A DNA stretch of 64,000 nt from Phoronis australis (Eukaryota; Phoronida; Phoronidae). The DNA is taken from NCBI GenBank assembly GCA_002633005.1, contig NMRA01000397.1:29722-93721 (forward strand). Reading direction: 5' to 3'. This document shows, one piece after another, positions 34,805 to 47,356 of this stretch. A program made the position numbers and the translations under genes. Each line of letters begins with the position of its first letter. The first letter of the stretch is position 1. The notes beneath the pieces were generated by a model that was not told the DNA's origin, searched no databases, and saw nothing but the letters and a program-made list of their open reading frames with translations.

Positions 34805-35944
34805 CGAAACTGGAACCCCGGTGAAAACAAATATCTCGGAGTCGAAGGAGGACTCCCGCGCCTTCAAAAAAGCTAACCATACCGGCAAATATGAACCACC
34901 TACCTTTATTGTATGAGAATTTTAGACAAACTTATGATGAGTTGGCTTTCAACATTATTCTACTGCAAAAGTTATGGAGCGATCCCAGGGGCGGATCCAG
35001 GATTTTTAAAAAGAAGATTTTCGTTGCCCATCTCGTAGTGTAACGCTGCATTTTCCAAACGCAAACCATTCTTAATACTATTACATGGCCTTCATTTTTG
35101 AACAATGGATTACGTGAAACTTTTTGTTGGAATTGTATCACAAACCTAGTGCTTTTCAAGCGTACTTAACCATTTAGCTTTAAGGGTTTTCATTTTCATG
35201 ACATTTGGTGCTTTATGCCGAATCTGTGTCTAAGGGCCACGAACTGCAATGTAATAATATTTCTATATACTTTTAAGACGCATAAGTCTTCGACCGGCAC
35301 TTGACAAGCAAAATAGAACTGTTGGTCATTCCCAATGGAGTTCTCATACCTACGAATGATTTCCCTTGAACACTAAGGGACTGTTGAATGTGTGGCGGGC
35401 ATAATTTCACAAAAGACTGCTTCAATCTCTGTTAGATAAATTATTGGTCAGAACTAGGTAGCTTTTTCGTTGGGGCGTATTTTATGTAGGTAAAATGCGT
35501 GAGTTTGCATTTTGGCCTTACAGCTTTAATTCTTCCAGGACATAGTGAGGCAGGAAGGTTGCAATCATATTCTTGAAGGGTGGTTAGGAGCTCATGCGAA
35601 GCGGACACGCCGGTTTAGTGAAATCCGTCATCAAACAAAACGTGGGTGACTGGGTTGCGTCCGCATGGGGTACGGTGTACACTTATTTCGTACAAATATA
35701 ATACTTATTAAAATTGCTTTGACTGAAAACCAGACGTTAACATAACTATAGGAAAGACGTGAATGGAGACTTCTGAGTTTAGGTACGTACAGTATACGCT
35801 TTTGCGCATGCCGCAAGTGTGGGTTATATTGTGTAAGGACAAAATCCGAGGTGGTTCGAAGAGAAAAACGTGTGTGTTCAATATGATGTATTAAAGGCTA
35901 CTGGTCTGATAGTATAACGACATAACATATAACATTCAAGTGAA

Positions 35945-36060
35945 CCTATTCGACCAATCAGAATGTGCGCCAAATATAAAACTAACCAATGGGGAAACAG
36001 GAAATACCTAAGCTAAAAAACCATGAAAACCTGTCATAAACACATTCCAATAGCAATTAA
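35945..36060 (+). promoter_or_regulatory. Double CCAAT region
   Basis: CCAATCAG at 35954 and CCAATGGG at 35986 bracket a TATAAAA-like stretch (CAAATATAAAAC). It looks promoter-like, but no supported gene follows; weak. Confidence 0.25.
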
Positions 36061-36153
36061 TTTTAATAAGGTCACCAATCATTACTGCTGGCCAGAGCAG
36101 CAGGGAAACTAATAAACCATGAAAAACTGTCATAAACGCATTCCAATAGCAAA
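36018..36153. repeat. Short direct repeat
   Basis: The block AAACCATGAAAA, CTGTCATAAAC, CATTCCAATAGCAA occurs at 36018-36056 and again at 36115-36153, 97 bases apart. Confidence 0.8.
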
Positions 36154-36679
36154 CGTTTTGTTAGAGAGTCACTAAAACATGCAAGAACACATTTCAATAC
36201 ACAGCCATGCCTGCTGCTTGATCTGTTCGTACAAGATCCAAAGGAGTCCAGCCATGCACAGTGCATTGGTGGACATCGCGCCTCAAACCGATTCTGGTGC
36301 ACGATTTAATCTCTGTTTTAACATCATTTACGGCGTAGATTCTTATGCACCGGCAAATGCCTCGATGCGTTCCAAGTGTTGGAAGTAGTGGAGCAATAAA
36401 AAGTGTGAATTTCATCACCCGCTACGTTTTTAATAAAAGACACTTAGATCGACATCTCAGCCCTCTATTTCCACATCCTGCTCCCATGAAAGTGCTTGCT
36501 AATTATTCGAAAACACATTTCTGTAATATAGTGCGTCGCGTAGTTGAAAGTCGAGAAAGGCGTGTCGTTAACCATTCGCGGGTGCACTGCACGGATTCAA
36601 TGTTCACCTGCCCTCAGTATTCGAGTCCCCAGACAGTTGTTACTGATCGCTACGTATTCGGCTAAATGCCCATCAATAT

Positions 36680-37560
36680 TTGAGTAAGCACACGTTATCG
36701 AGTTTTTAACATTTTACAATTAAGCAACATTTTTTGTTGTTTTTTAATTTTGTGGGTCTCTGTAATCATACGTTTTGCACTGTTTCTTTGATCAGCCATG
36801 TACATGTAACAGCCGTTTTGTTGCTGTTTCCGGTATTTTGTTTGCCTTTCTTAAAATATGAGCACAAGCGTGGTGTGACCTGACCATATCCTTTATCCTA
36901 CGAACACCACAAGATAGCAAACGGTGGTATTTCTAAGCTAAGGACGGTTTAAAATATAATTATTTTTTCATGGTCTTAATCAGGCGAATACTAGAGAAGT
37001 AGACTAAGACGACTGTGCATCTGATATATACACATGTGCAAGCCATAGTAACAGCAACAATAAACAGTCTATGAGTAACTGCAATCTAACACAGAATGGT
37101 ATAAACAACATGCGACAGGTAATGCATTAACACCCCATTCACAAAGACAAACATGGCAAAAGATAAGTAACCTTGCTGACAAATATTAACCGTCTGGAAA
37201 CCCCATGTTGCATTAACATTGACCAAATATATCTGTAGAATATCGAAATTGACTTGCAACAACTTAGTTAACACATAGTTACATACACATAATAATACAC
37301 ATGGTATTGAGCTATGGGTCCACCCAGCCATAAACTGGATCNAATAATAGTTTGATTACTATGACATTGATTTCATGTATTTAAAAAATAGGTGAAGTCA
37401 TTGCGGTTGGTCAATGTAAACATAGCCATTTGAACCCTAAAATGCATTGACTTCATGTACTTTGGGCCCACTGAGTACACTTGGCCCCAGAATTCAAAAA
37501 AAAACTGGGTCAGAAATTATGGGAAATTTGGAATCTGTAAACAGGAAGGTCCAGTGAAGG
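36680..37560. other. No gene recognised
   Basis: AT-rich sequence with one N at 37342. Nothing supported on either strand. Confidence 0.4.
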
Positions 37561-37799
37561 TTTTCAGAGGAATTCAGCTTTCTTCCCACCACAAACAGCT
37601 GAGGATTTAGCTAGTTGAATTTGCACTACTCTGTTACTTACTAAACGGTGAATACGCAGTCGACATGTAGTAACAATCGCCTCGAGATACAATGTGTAGT
37701 TACAAATCATACGTAGAATAACGATGTATTGAAATGTTTTTAGCAAAATGTTGGTGTTAATGTTGTCCATTGTATAGACAATAAAGTCTTTGATGTTGA

Positions 37800-37870
37800 T
37801 AGGCAATGACCATCGCCTCTGTTGGCCCGAACTTCTGGTTTGGGCCAACAGAGGCGATGGTCATTGCCTA
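37800..37870. mobile_element. Miniature perfect-palindrome element, copy 2, with 9-base target duplication
   Basis: Perfect 29-base arms (37800-37828 and 37842-37870) around a 13-base loop. Perfect direct repeat TGATGTTGA immediately outside at 37791-37799 and 37871-37879. The arms are the same sequence as copy 1 at 13354-13409, extended by four bases. It carries no coding capacity. Confidence 0.87.
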
Positions 37871-38389
37871 TGATGTTGATGACCTTACGCCTATCGGTGA
37901 GCCAGACTTTAGACTCGATCGCTAAACAATTAGAAATGAATCGAACGTTTTCCGTTAGAAATGCACATAAATACATAAATAAAATCCCAGGCAAAAGGTA
38001 GATTAGGTCATACTTGGGAGAGCATAAAAACCAAATAAATCGATAACTCGCTTCAGAAATTGGACTTCTTTGAGCCAATCGAGGCGTCAATGTGCTTTCG
38101 AAATAAGCCACCACTGTTTTGCTTTCGGCGACCTTTCCGACCTCTCTGAGGTCATCAGGCCATTTCGAAATAAGACACCCCGTAATTCATTTTGGGACTG
38201 TATTGTCGGACTTGACGAGCACGAGGGCGTGTCTTTTTGGTCAACTTTCAAACGTAAAGAAAAATACTCAAACCCATCTAAAACTCACTATATTTACGAA
38301 ACCTACTAAAAAAGTTGAACGCCATGACATAATACAGGTTTCATACAAGATAGGTAACGTTTACTTTATTTTATACTATTTTTCACGTT

Positions 38390-38895
38390 CCAAGCCACTT
38401 TAAAGAAGCGATGGCAATCTTCAAAAACCCTCTGGGGGATCTTTATTAAAGTTGGCTAGTGTATGCGAAATTAACAACAACATTTGGACGGATCCGAAAA
38501 CACTGTGCCTCCCTAGTTGTCTTCTGTGTCTTTGAAACTCTTTGACAGATTTTTACGAAATTAAATAGGTTTCTAAAAAAGAATTGACTGGTTCCCGTTT
38601 TCGAATAGATTCGACGTATACCGACGATTTTATTATGAAATTTGCAAATTTTGTTTCTATTAAAGAGACTATGATGCCTTCTTTTTTTCAAACGGATTTG
38701 GCGCATTCAAACCGCTAGAAGGATCATTATTTAAATAAGGAGATGTATTCTTCTTGATGAGGAGACAGAAACTGAAGTTGATTTTCGGATGTGTTCAACT
38801 ACTCTGGTATCCCCTAGTGGCATTTTTTTGCATCCAGGCTGTGTCTGCTTTACTTTTGCAATATTTTTCTAAAATTTCTTCGAGTCCGGTATTGC
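38390..38895 (+). repeat. Old dispersed repeat family R1, degraded copy
   Basis: Recognised by TTCCAAGCCACTTTAAAGAAG, GACGGATCCGAAAACACTGT, and a CCCCTAGTGGCATTTTTTTG block. Confidence 0.55.
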
Positions 38896-38952
38896 GTGTA
38901 ATTTGTGTCAGGATTTGATTGCAGTTCCTTGCAGTCAACGTCTTTTGTTAAA

Positions 38953-39444
38953 CTATCGGGTGAATACTTTGTGAAGAAAAACAACTGTTTTGGTATTGGA
39001 TATGTTTAAGAGCATTGATGCATGATAGGAAGACTGGCTACAACAGTATATTTTCGACACTCTCATATTGAGTGTGGAAGACAACCAACATCGTTGGCCC
39101 GGGTGGTTAAGTTTAAATTTTGAGATGAATTCAGAATGACAGCCGAGTGTAGAACAGAATGTCATTCGGGTTTGTTCTTCATATCTTTTTAACTTGCCTA
39201 CAGTCGCAGTTGGCCTATCCTGGATTGAATTTTTCTCCTTTGTAGAGGTAGAAAAATGCATGACATTACTTACCTCCTTTTCAAAGTGTGGGGCACTCTT
39301 GAGTACTGAAAATTTTTTATCAATGATAGGGAGAGTATAAATATCACCATTACTTAAATTAATGTGTTGTTTGCTGTGCAAATTTGTTATTCTAGTTAGT
39401 GCCAAATAAGTGTAATTATAATTTCTGTCTTTAGCTAAAAACAA
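38953..39444 (-). CDS. Uncharacterised 163-codon open frame
   Basis: One of the longest frames in this gene-poor part. The protein is basic with a middle segment DIYTLPIIDKKFSVLKSAPH and a Ser/Thr/Lys stretch after it. No domain, splice or promoter evidence. It could be a relic of a mobile element or a chance frame. Confidence 0.2.
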   Translation of the reverse strand: MFLAKDRNYNYTYLALTRITNLHSKQHINLSNGDIYTLPIIDKKFSVLKSAPHFEKEVSNVMHFSTSTKEKNSIQDRPTATVGKLKRYEEQTRMTFCSTLGCHSEFISKFKLNHPGQRCWLSSTLNMRVSKIYCCSQSSYHASMLLNISNTKTVVFLHKVFTR

Positions 39445-41740
39445 GTTTAAGGGAATTTGTCGTAACCATCAAGTTAATATTTTAACAACGAAACGAATAA
39501 ACAACATAAAACGAAACAAATAATTCGACGGGACTATTTTGGTGTTCTTCTGCATAATAAAACTATAAAAAAGAAAGTAAAAAAGTGTGAGGGGAGGCCA
39601 GGGGGAAAAGCTGGATCAATCATAGAGCACAAGGCACTGACGTGAACTACGATTATAGTTTTCCCAAGGACAATTACTACAAAACAACCACTAATAATCC
39701 AATTCTTGAGACCTCCGCCTCACCTCTCACTTTACAAATATTTTAAAGGGATATTGTTCGCGAGGAGAATAATTTTAGAGAACTTGATTATCAGTAGTAT
39801 AGCCCAGAATCGATCCCTCAACTTTGGCATACACAGCGGCATGATTTATCGTTGATCCAAATCTCACGCGTTACGTAACAGAATAATTTATGGGTATTTC
39901 AATGATAAAGACACCGAAACTAATTTCAGCGAATGTCCAGTGATTCATTACAAAATCACAAAAATACTATAGATTTTGTTGGTTTATAACCCTGGTCAAA
40001 GTTAGGAACTTTGATTAAGAAGTCTACCCCCATCCAACAACAATTCCAAAAAAAGCATTTTCGGTCAAAGATGATGTCATTGTGTCCTCTACATTACATA
40101 TCGTTGGGAAACTGGTTGACCTTCTTGTGGGATTGACCAATTCCAAAACCTGGCCGTTTCATGCATTCGGTTCAAGATTTGATCATATTTCACTAGGCTT
40201 GCCTTATAAACATCTACACAAACAAGCGACAGGTCCACTTTGCCACTTCCTATACAGGCGGAATTTGGCTGTGATGCATAAATTTAAAAAGGCTTGACAG
40301 GGATGGCTGCATTATGGTGACGGTGGAGACATGGGAATAAGCACTTGCAAATTCTGGATGGCGTAATATGGGAATGCTCCAACCCTCGTCTGTTTCAATT
40401 TTAAGCACTCGGCAGTTGCTCCTAATTGGTGAAGTGTGGTAAAATAGCGGCGTTGAAAAATAATCTAAAACTATAGTTGGTGCGCAGTTATTTTTCTGTG
40501 AGTCTTACAGATCAAAACTCACTTTGAATCAAGGAAGTACGTTTTTGAAACAATTAAAACAGCTCATGAGAAAGTAAGCACACTGTAAAGTACAGGTGAA
40601 CTTGAAAACCTGGACAGTGTGGGCATTATTAGGAGTAGCAGGGGATGGAGGTTACATATAATGAGAATTTGTGCATGCTGGTATACGTAATGCCCCGATT
40701 TGAACACACCTTCTTCCACGAGCCAGCTGGGTCGATCCTGCGTATCTGTTGTGAGAACTGGCATATTGTATCACTGGCGTCATTCATTTACGCATATCCC
40801 ACTGCCCGTCGTGAGGTAAAACAACTGCTTGCTGACACTTCTGCTGAACGGCGTTATTAGTATGACCAGGGCGGTGTTACTTTTGATAACCTTGCTGTGG
40901 GCTTATACCTTTGGTTTACCTTTTCCAGACGGTATGTTTCTCAATATATTTCGAACATTTTTTTCTTGGGAATTGCCTTATTGAAGCTATATGAACCACT
41001 TCCTACTTTAAATGGGGTAACAGCGCGCCAACCCGCACATTCTGTCAAAGAAAACGGGCCCGTGACTAACGGTTTGTGGTCTACAACATTTTTGCGACGA
41101 CGGAAGGCGGCTTCCCGTGTATATCAGGTGCTCAAAGTACATGTACTTCCAATCGTAAACAAATATTTCTCAATTTTGAAATGTAAGCGTAACTCATAAA
41201 TCGCAAATTGCTACCACTGAAATGAACCACTTAATAAAATTCAACACGAATTAAACACTGGAATTTTCTTGGAGAGGACCCCCAAACCCTCAATGTTGCG
41301 TCACGTCTCCTATGCTCAGATCGATAACGCTTGGACAAAATTAATGAGGCAGGCCGGATGAATATTCTATCCTACCCCCGAACAGCAAATTGCACCTGAT
41401 GGCTTTTACCAATCTCAAAATAGCACTCTAAGAAATTGGTATTACTGCGAATTTCGACGTAGGTTAATGAAATTCTGTCAGTTCTATACCATTTGCCCCT
41501 CTTCCCACAAGAGGCAAGCCACCAGAAACTCTGGTACCAGCGTTTCTGAGAAAAATCCTACGCTAAAGTTTGGGGTTTTGTTACCCAACGCCTAAGCGAG
41601 CCTGTCCCAATCGATTCACGAATTAGGCTCCTGGCTCTTTTAGCCGCTGGCTGAAGAGCAACTATTTGCTAATTTCTCTTACAATGCATCGACTTTAAGA
41701 ATTCAAAGACGGCTACTATTTACTTCTCTAGTTTAAAAAC
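39445..41740. other. No gene recognised
   Basis: Several short frames on both strands, none with splice or family support. Confidence 0.35.
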
Positions 41741-41767
41741 TGTCATACTGGTCGTTTGCCCTGCCTG

Positions 41768-41784
41768 TTATTATTATTATTATT

Positions 41785-41841
<57 letters not shown>
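41768..41841 (+). repeat. Compound microsatellite (TTA)n(TTG)n
   Basis: About six TTA triplets pass into about eighteen TTG triplets without a break. The minus-strand frame across it is a poly-Asn artefact. Confidence 0.97.
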
Positions 41842-42612
41842 AATTTTTTTACTTTGAAACTCGTACGTTAAACTGGCCTGTTGGTTCACTACCGCAATCA
41901 TCTGATCCAGTACCTTCAGCCAAGCCCATGAATAGCTCACTTCAATCCGTGACGGCGCCATCAAGCCTTTGGTGTGCCGAGGACTTCATTGGATATTACG
42001 GGTAAACTGTGCACGCTTTCTCGTCCCGACTCATTTGCGTGCAAACCTTGTTCGCAAACGATTTGACAAATGAACAGTCCCGCCTGGCCAGATAGTCTGA
42101 AAATTTACTGGCCCGGCTGCCAAATTGCTGGCCCTGCTTTTAGCATCCTATCTACGTTTTTGTCAATCGTTTCGTGTACACTATTAACTCTAGTTGAGGT
42201 GTATACATAAACACTACGTAAGCTGTGGTTACGAAATAAAAGCACCGTACTGGATTCAACCAATAGTTTTGCAAAACACGTTTCATCAGTAAATAGCATA
42301 GTGGGATTTATGGAAGGGACAGGCCTCCCCTTGGAGGCTGCAAGAAATAAAACAGCAAACGCGCGAGGAAAATTTGAGATTATTAATTAACCTTGGTAAT
42401 TTACGGCCAAAACAAGATTTGACAATGTGTGGAGTTACTGTTAGTGTGTGAGTGAATGTGGGGGGCTCAGAATCGACTTCAAGTGTCTGATTCAGACAAC
42501 CGGCAACTATGCATGGCTAAGTTACGCCGCTCCCTGTCGATATGCTTGTGATATCACAGGCGGCCGGCGCTGCGCACAACCACTCCGATTCCGTCGTCTG
42601 CTCCACTGTGTA

Positions 42613-42683
42613 ATGAAGACAATTACTTCATTTTTTTCAAAGCAAATGGAGTCTGAGTGACGACGAAGAAACAGAAGCTGCTG
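42613..42683 (+). CDS. Candidate first coding exon, PCNA-box-like start, frameshifted
   Basis: An ATG opens MKTITSFFSKQ, whose I-x-x-FF spacing resembles a PCNA-interacting box at a protein N-terminus (compare DNA ligase 1 and UNG2). A seven-T run follows. The current frame stops after fifteen codons, whereas the neighbouring frame gives LSDDEETEAA up to a GTAAGA donor at 42684. CpG-containing sequence surrounds it. Such TSFF starts also occur in hAT-derived proteins. No second exon was identified. Confidence 0.3.
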
Positions 42684-42964
42684 GTAAGATGTAAATTTTA
42701 ATGGATGAATCACTCAAATACTTGTAATTCTCTTTTTGTCAGACAAGACGATTTGCAAAGCAAGCGCGTGGTTAATGCCAACACGAAAATGTATTTGATC
42801 TTTTGGGCAACTTAAGACTGTTTTAAACGAAACAACTTTTGCAATAAACTGGTTGCACAAAATATTAACGTGCAATAAACATTACAGGAAGGAGCAGGTT
42901 CGCGTGCCAAACGGTGTGGACCACAAACAAGTAGGCCTATGTCTCTAGCATTATGGTTTATTCG

Positions 42965-43025
42965 GAAGCGTGGAGGCGCAATGGAAGAGTGCGCGCTCTC
43001 GTCGCGAGTTCGTGTCCATCCAATT
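42965..43025 (+). repeat. tRNA-like (SINE-type) sequence
   Basis: GGCGCAATGGAAGAG resembles an A box and GAGTTCGTGTCC a B box. No closed acceptor stem is seen. Confidence 0.3.
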
Positions 43026-43194
43026 TATAATTTTCCATTTTTGAAACACAAGTAGCAATACCGCGGTTAAACTGTTTAACTGCTTTAAAACAAGAATTGC
43101 TAATAAATTTGTTTATTTAAAAAATATTCTTTCATGGGGTGATCTTAATACTTTCAGATTATGAATAAGTAATTTGGGTATGCGTCATGACCAC

Positions 43195-43229
43195 ATAAAT
43201 TATGTGCCTGCTTCAGGCACATAATTTAT
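43195..43229. repeat. Perfect 16-base hairpin
   Basis: Arms ATAAATTATGTGCCTG and CAGGCACATAATTTAT around a CTT loop. No obvious target duplication. Confidence 0.9.
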
Positions 43230-44656
43230 CCATGCCCATAGCCAGGGGGGTCCTGGGGTTTGATGGAACCTCCCCCCGCGGAAAAGGTCGAACCCCGGCC
43301 TATCCGCTAAAGATGGGATATAGGTGGACAACAACAACAAAATTGTTACAGCTTCTGGCACTTGTAACTACAATGATAACTAAGTCAGTAATATTTTTGA
43401 ATTTAGCTCACGTATAATCGGACCGTACCCGGTCAACTTCGCCTGAATGGTGGCTGATGATAGGATCGTGCATACGATTAGAGGCTTTGTGTTATTCATT
43501 GGCATTGAACGCGCGTGGTGGCTACAACATAGGGTAACATGGGAGCCTAGAAGTAAATGTCTATACCTAGATAGGCTATATAGCCGTGAGTGCCGTGTGA
43601 ACGCCTTAAGACCAAGAAACAAAATAGTAGAAAGTAGGTTTATCTATTTTGATAGTGGCAGAGTACGATAAAGTGCAGACATTTTCAAATAATGGGTAAC
43701 GCGGGAACATTTTCTTTCTGGACCACATTACATCCGAATTTGGGTCCCGTTCTTTGTGAGCAACCGTCAGGGCATCCGAATTCCGTCTGATCTTGAGAAC
43801 ATAGAGCTCAGAGTCGTCGTTGTGTAGGCCCTTATGTATAGATTTCGTAAGGGGCCTTACCAAAACCTCTACACTGTCGAGGTTTGCGAAATATCAAAGG
43901 TAAACCGTACTAGAAATTCGAACCACCCCCGCTCAATGCAAGCTATGGGCCTGGACTATCTGTTCGCCATCGAGACAAAAAAGGTACGTAAAGCAGGTGA
44001 AAGTCTAGAATCAAATGCGTTTTTTATTCCGGGCAACTTATCAAGTTGAAAACTTGCCGGACGTCGGATTCCAGAATGTTATCTGGGTCGTGAGATTTAC
44101 ATGCGTTAGTCGCAATTATCGACCTGGCCAAGGAAACGGTTTTTATACTCCAGAAATCAAGGAAATTGCTCATTTTCAGAGGCTAAAACAAAAGTTTCCC
44201 CTGGGCGAACCCCCCTTCCGACCTCCCCCATTCGTCGTTTCGAGCCTTTAATATCAGTCGCACTCTAAGCGCGATTGTCTACAAGACAAAATGTTGCCCC
44301 CCCCCTCTTATGATATCCTAGATCAGCCACTGCATAAAACTGTAGGTTAGAGTTCTATGAGTAAACAAAGTGAACAGGTTGACCGCGGATTTATTGCCCA
44401 GAACTGAGGTTCACTGAAACTTGTTGGTGTTCAAAAGGTGTGACTCGGGCAAACAAAATTAGTCAATAGACCTTTTTAATTTACTGAATATAAGGTTACA
44501 TCCACATAAGGCCTATGTGAAAGTTTACTGGCAAGCCGGGCCAGTAACTTTTAAAAGTTACTGCCCCACCAGCAAATCCAATGACCATGAGCACGCGTGT
44601 ATTTCGAACACTGGTCCCTTTTGGCAGTATTCCTGAGTTCTAACACATAACTCCAG

Positions 44657-45899
44657 CTGAAATTCCTATGGTCAAATGTGAGAGAGGAGGTAATACAGCA
44701 TATGCTGTAGCGGCTTCTCGCGAATGGTCCAGTTTAGTGGAGGCAACAGTTTGTCAGAGTCGAATTAGTTTGGGCCCAAATATTCTTTACCTTCTTGCGG
44801 GTCTGATGAATTTTAAAGCTACCAAGAAACGAGTATGATCTTTGCAAAATGGTTTACTTGCATTCACCCATAGCCTTTGTTAACGCAGACTTTTCCGACG
44901 GTCCTTCTCCATCAACGCGGCTTCCATTACGAACAACCACGTCCATAGCACGCGGCAAGTGGAACTCAATCCTCGTAGTTCCAGGAACGAAATGGTGTGG
45001 TGCCGGTAATAACGCCAAAGACGTCCTCGACTTGGGTAGGTTACAAGAAACGGCGCAGACTAGCTTCCACTTTCATGTCACTGTTTGAAGAGCGCGAATA
45101 AGACTTTGTCGAAACTTTTACAGTTGCTTGAATTTTTTTTATGCCTTTGCCCGATTTTTTAATTCTTGAGGCATGTATTAAATACATTGCTCTTCGACCC
45201 CAAACAAATCTCTTTAAGACACATCGATGGTACTGAAGCAAAATTTCATTCCACAGTTTTCAAGTCGGAACTGTAGCCCAATATTCCTCATAACTTTAAT
45301 TATTTATCTGGTAACTGAAATTATTTAGAAGAAATTACTTGACAAATTAGACTTGATTGATTCGAAAGTTACTCTCATTAAGCATAGAAAATTAGGTAGC
45401 TTACGCGACGGTGCCAGCTGCTTCAAGAATTATTTATATTTCGGGGGTAACTGAAGAAAAATGATTCTTCATCTACTCGATAAAATGTATAGCAGTAGTT
45501 CTAAAAATGTCCAAGAGGCATACGCGTTCGACACTTTCAATAATGAAAATGACTGCCACATTTTAGAATCGCAAAGGCACAAATCGTGATAAGCTCAGGG
45601 AAATATAAAACCAACGTCATAGACTCCACACAAACTGACAACTTGAAAACACATAAAACTGGTAATTTGATTTATGCAGAAAGAGTTTATAGTCGCAGCT
45701 TGGCGTAAATTCTGTAGATGGGTATAGACACATTCTTATCATTTCAGGTTACGCAAATGAAACGGACGCTTGCTGTCGAGAGCATGACCACTGTCCCATG
45801 TGGATATCCAGTTTTAAAACCAAATATAATTTGTATAATAAGTTTCCCTGGACATTGGTCAGCTGTGAATGTGATACGAAGTTTTATAACTGTCTAATG
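44657..45899 (+). CDS. Group III secreted phospholipase A2, partial
   Basis: Secreted PLA2 enzymes hydrolyse the sn-2 ester of phospholipids using calcium; group III is the bee-venom/PLA2G3 type. Three exons: 44657 to about 44758, 44889-45035 and 45748-45899, all GT-AG, phases 1, 1 and 0. Exon 2 holds the calcium loop as PGTKWCGAGN followed by the DLG turn. Exon 3 holds the catalytic CCREHDHCP, with the active-site His followed by Asp, and the SCECDTKFYNCL disulfide region. The first proposed exon (VKCERGGNTAYAVAASREW) fits the segment before the calcium loop in this family. A signal peptide and the last exons were not found; an N lies at 46108. It converges on the Aurora gene. No inactivating change is visible in the catalytic exons. 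Confidence 0.8.
44889..45035 (+). CDS. PLA2 calcium-loop exon
   Basis: Acceptor GTTAACGCAG, donor GTAGGT, phase 1 both ends. W-C-G-x-G-N is the group III calcium-loop signature. Confidence 0.82.
45748..45899 (+). CDS. PLA2 catalytic exon
   Basis: Acceptor TCATTTCAG, donor GTAAGT. The leading GT completes the Gly codon begun in the previous exon; ETDACCREHDHC follows. Confidence 0.87.
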
Positions 45900-46784
45900 G
45901 TAAGTTTCTTACATGGTACTTGAAACAGGTGTGTTAAAAATAATGTACGCCGCGTCTACGAAAACGAATCAACCGCTGCTTCCTTCACTTCGCCCTTTGC
46001 CGCATTATCAATAGTAGTGAGCATTTGAAAATGAGTTGTTGATGTTCAGTTTAAACAGATATACTGTGACAAGTTAAGTTCTTAAAATGCATTGTTGTTA
46101 CAAATACNATCACAATCATAAGGCAACAGATTCATACATACACAGAGCCTGAGCAGTGCAAAATGACTTTAATAAAAGACATGTGCACAAATTGCTTCAA
46201 ACAAAACAGTATATTTCTTAGAAACGTAAGTCAATGTGCATTTGACAAAACATGAAAATTAGGTATTTCGATAATACTAGTGGTGCCAACATTCAGAATA
46301 AAAGGCACAATCTTAGATGAAGAGTTACAAATTTCTACTGAGCTGACTGTACACTGTAGCAAAGACTGAAGATAGTACAATAAACATGACACCTCCTTTG
46401 TATGAAATTTCCCAGAAACACGCTCATCACAATTAATCAAATTGCACACTTTGGTGACTATTCGTTGTTAGCTGTATTTACTGATGCAACAGCGAACAGA
46501 CACACAAAAAACATATTAAGTAAAACTATTAGACTAATGCTACGTGTTCATGTTTTACAGTGCTTCCTTACATTGATCTTATGGATTAAATATAACACAA
46601 AAGAGGAAAAGTTTTAAAGACGGCTATAATGAAAACAAAGTACACAGCTACAAAATCTTGATTTGAATACAAGAGTACCTGCCAACTCATGTCAAAGTAT
46701 GAGTTGCATGATTCTATGAAAAATCTTTAGAATATCCAAGGTCTAGTTTAAATGGCACTGTGTGCAAAAACTTGATGAACAGAG

Positions 46785-46941
46785 ACCCGTTCCAAGAAAC
46801 TGACTTAAGTACAATTTTGACTTAAGTCTTAGATTTATCTCAACTTCCAAACTTTGAAATTTCCATATGTGGTATTAAAAGTCAAAATTGGCTGAAAATT
46901 AAGATTTGTCTTAGCTACGTAAGTTTTCTTGGAATGGGCCC
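46785..46941. mobile_element. Miniature inverted-repeat element, GGGCC(C/T)GTTC ends, copy 2
   Basis: ACCCGTTCCAAGAAACTGAC and TTTTCTTGGAATGGGCCCC are inverted ends of 157 bases. Lies just beyond the 3' end of Aurora. Confidence 0.65.
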
Positions 46942-47248
46942 CTGGTCCTCAGTGTTGAGAACTGCTAGCATTTAAGGTAGTGTCTAACACCGACATCAAC
47001 ATACAGCTAAATACAGATTGTATAATACAGTCCAATCAGTCGCACAATTTTCTTTCACAATAATAAGAAACATATCATGCACAGGTGTTAACGGTTTGAT
47101 GAATTAATGAGACCCCTCACAGCATGCCGATGAACAGAATGTACCTACACATTCAGGTATCACCAACTTGAACAGCTACTACATGCAATGGGGTTGAGAT
47201 GAAAAGTTCATGGAATGATTCTGCTGGCAACAAAAGTAAAGCACCCTA

Positions 47249-47356
47249 TTATTTGCTGCTGGCAGGGGTGGGCTGCACGGTGACATTTTCCTTAATCCAC
47301 GGATGTTCTAATACTTCAGGCAATGGTAGTCGAGTCATAGGGTCATGCCTTAGTAA
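47249..47356 (-). CDS. Aurora terminal exon
   Basis: 108 bases, acceptor [28 protein letters not shown], then a short Thr/Pro tail and TAA. Confidence 0.93.
   Translation of the reverse strand, partial: LLRHDPMTRLPLPEVLEHPWIKENVTVQPTPASSK

Noticed and set aside
36194-36302. Ankyrin-repeat-like VHGWTPLDLVRT on the minus strand
   Set aside because: A single partial motif with stops on either side in the neighbouring frames; not enough to call a domain.
36345-36665. 106-codon plus-strand frame near CpG-containing sequence
   Set aside because: No recognisable domain and overlapping frames on both strands; treated as chance.
40645-40860. 71-codon plus-strand frame
   Set aside because: No splice, promoter or family support.
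41743-41964. Frame with a long Asn run
   Set aside because: Product of the TTA/TTG microsatellite read on the minus strand.
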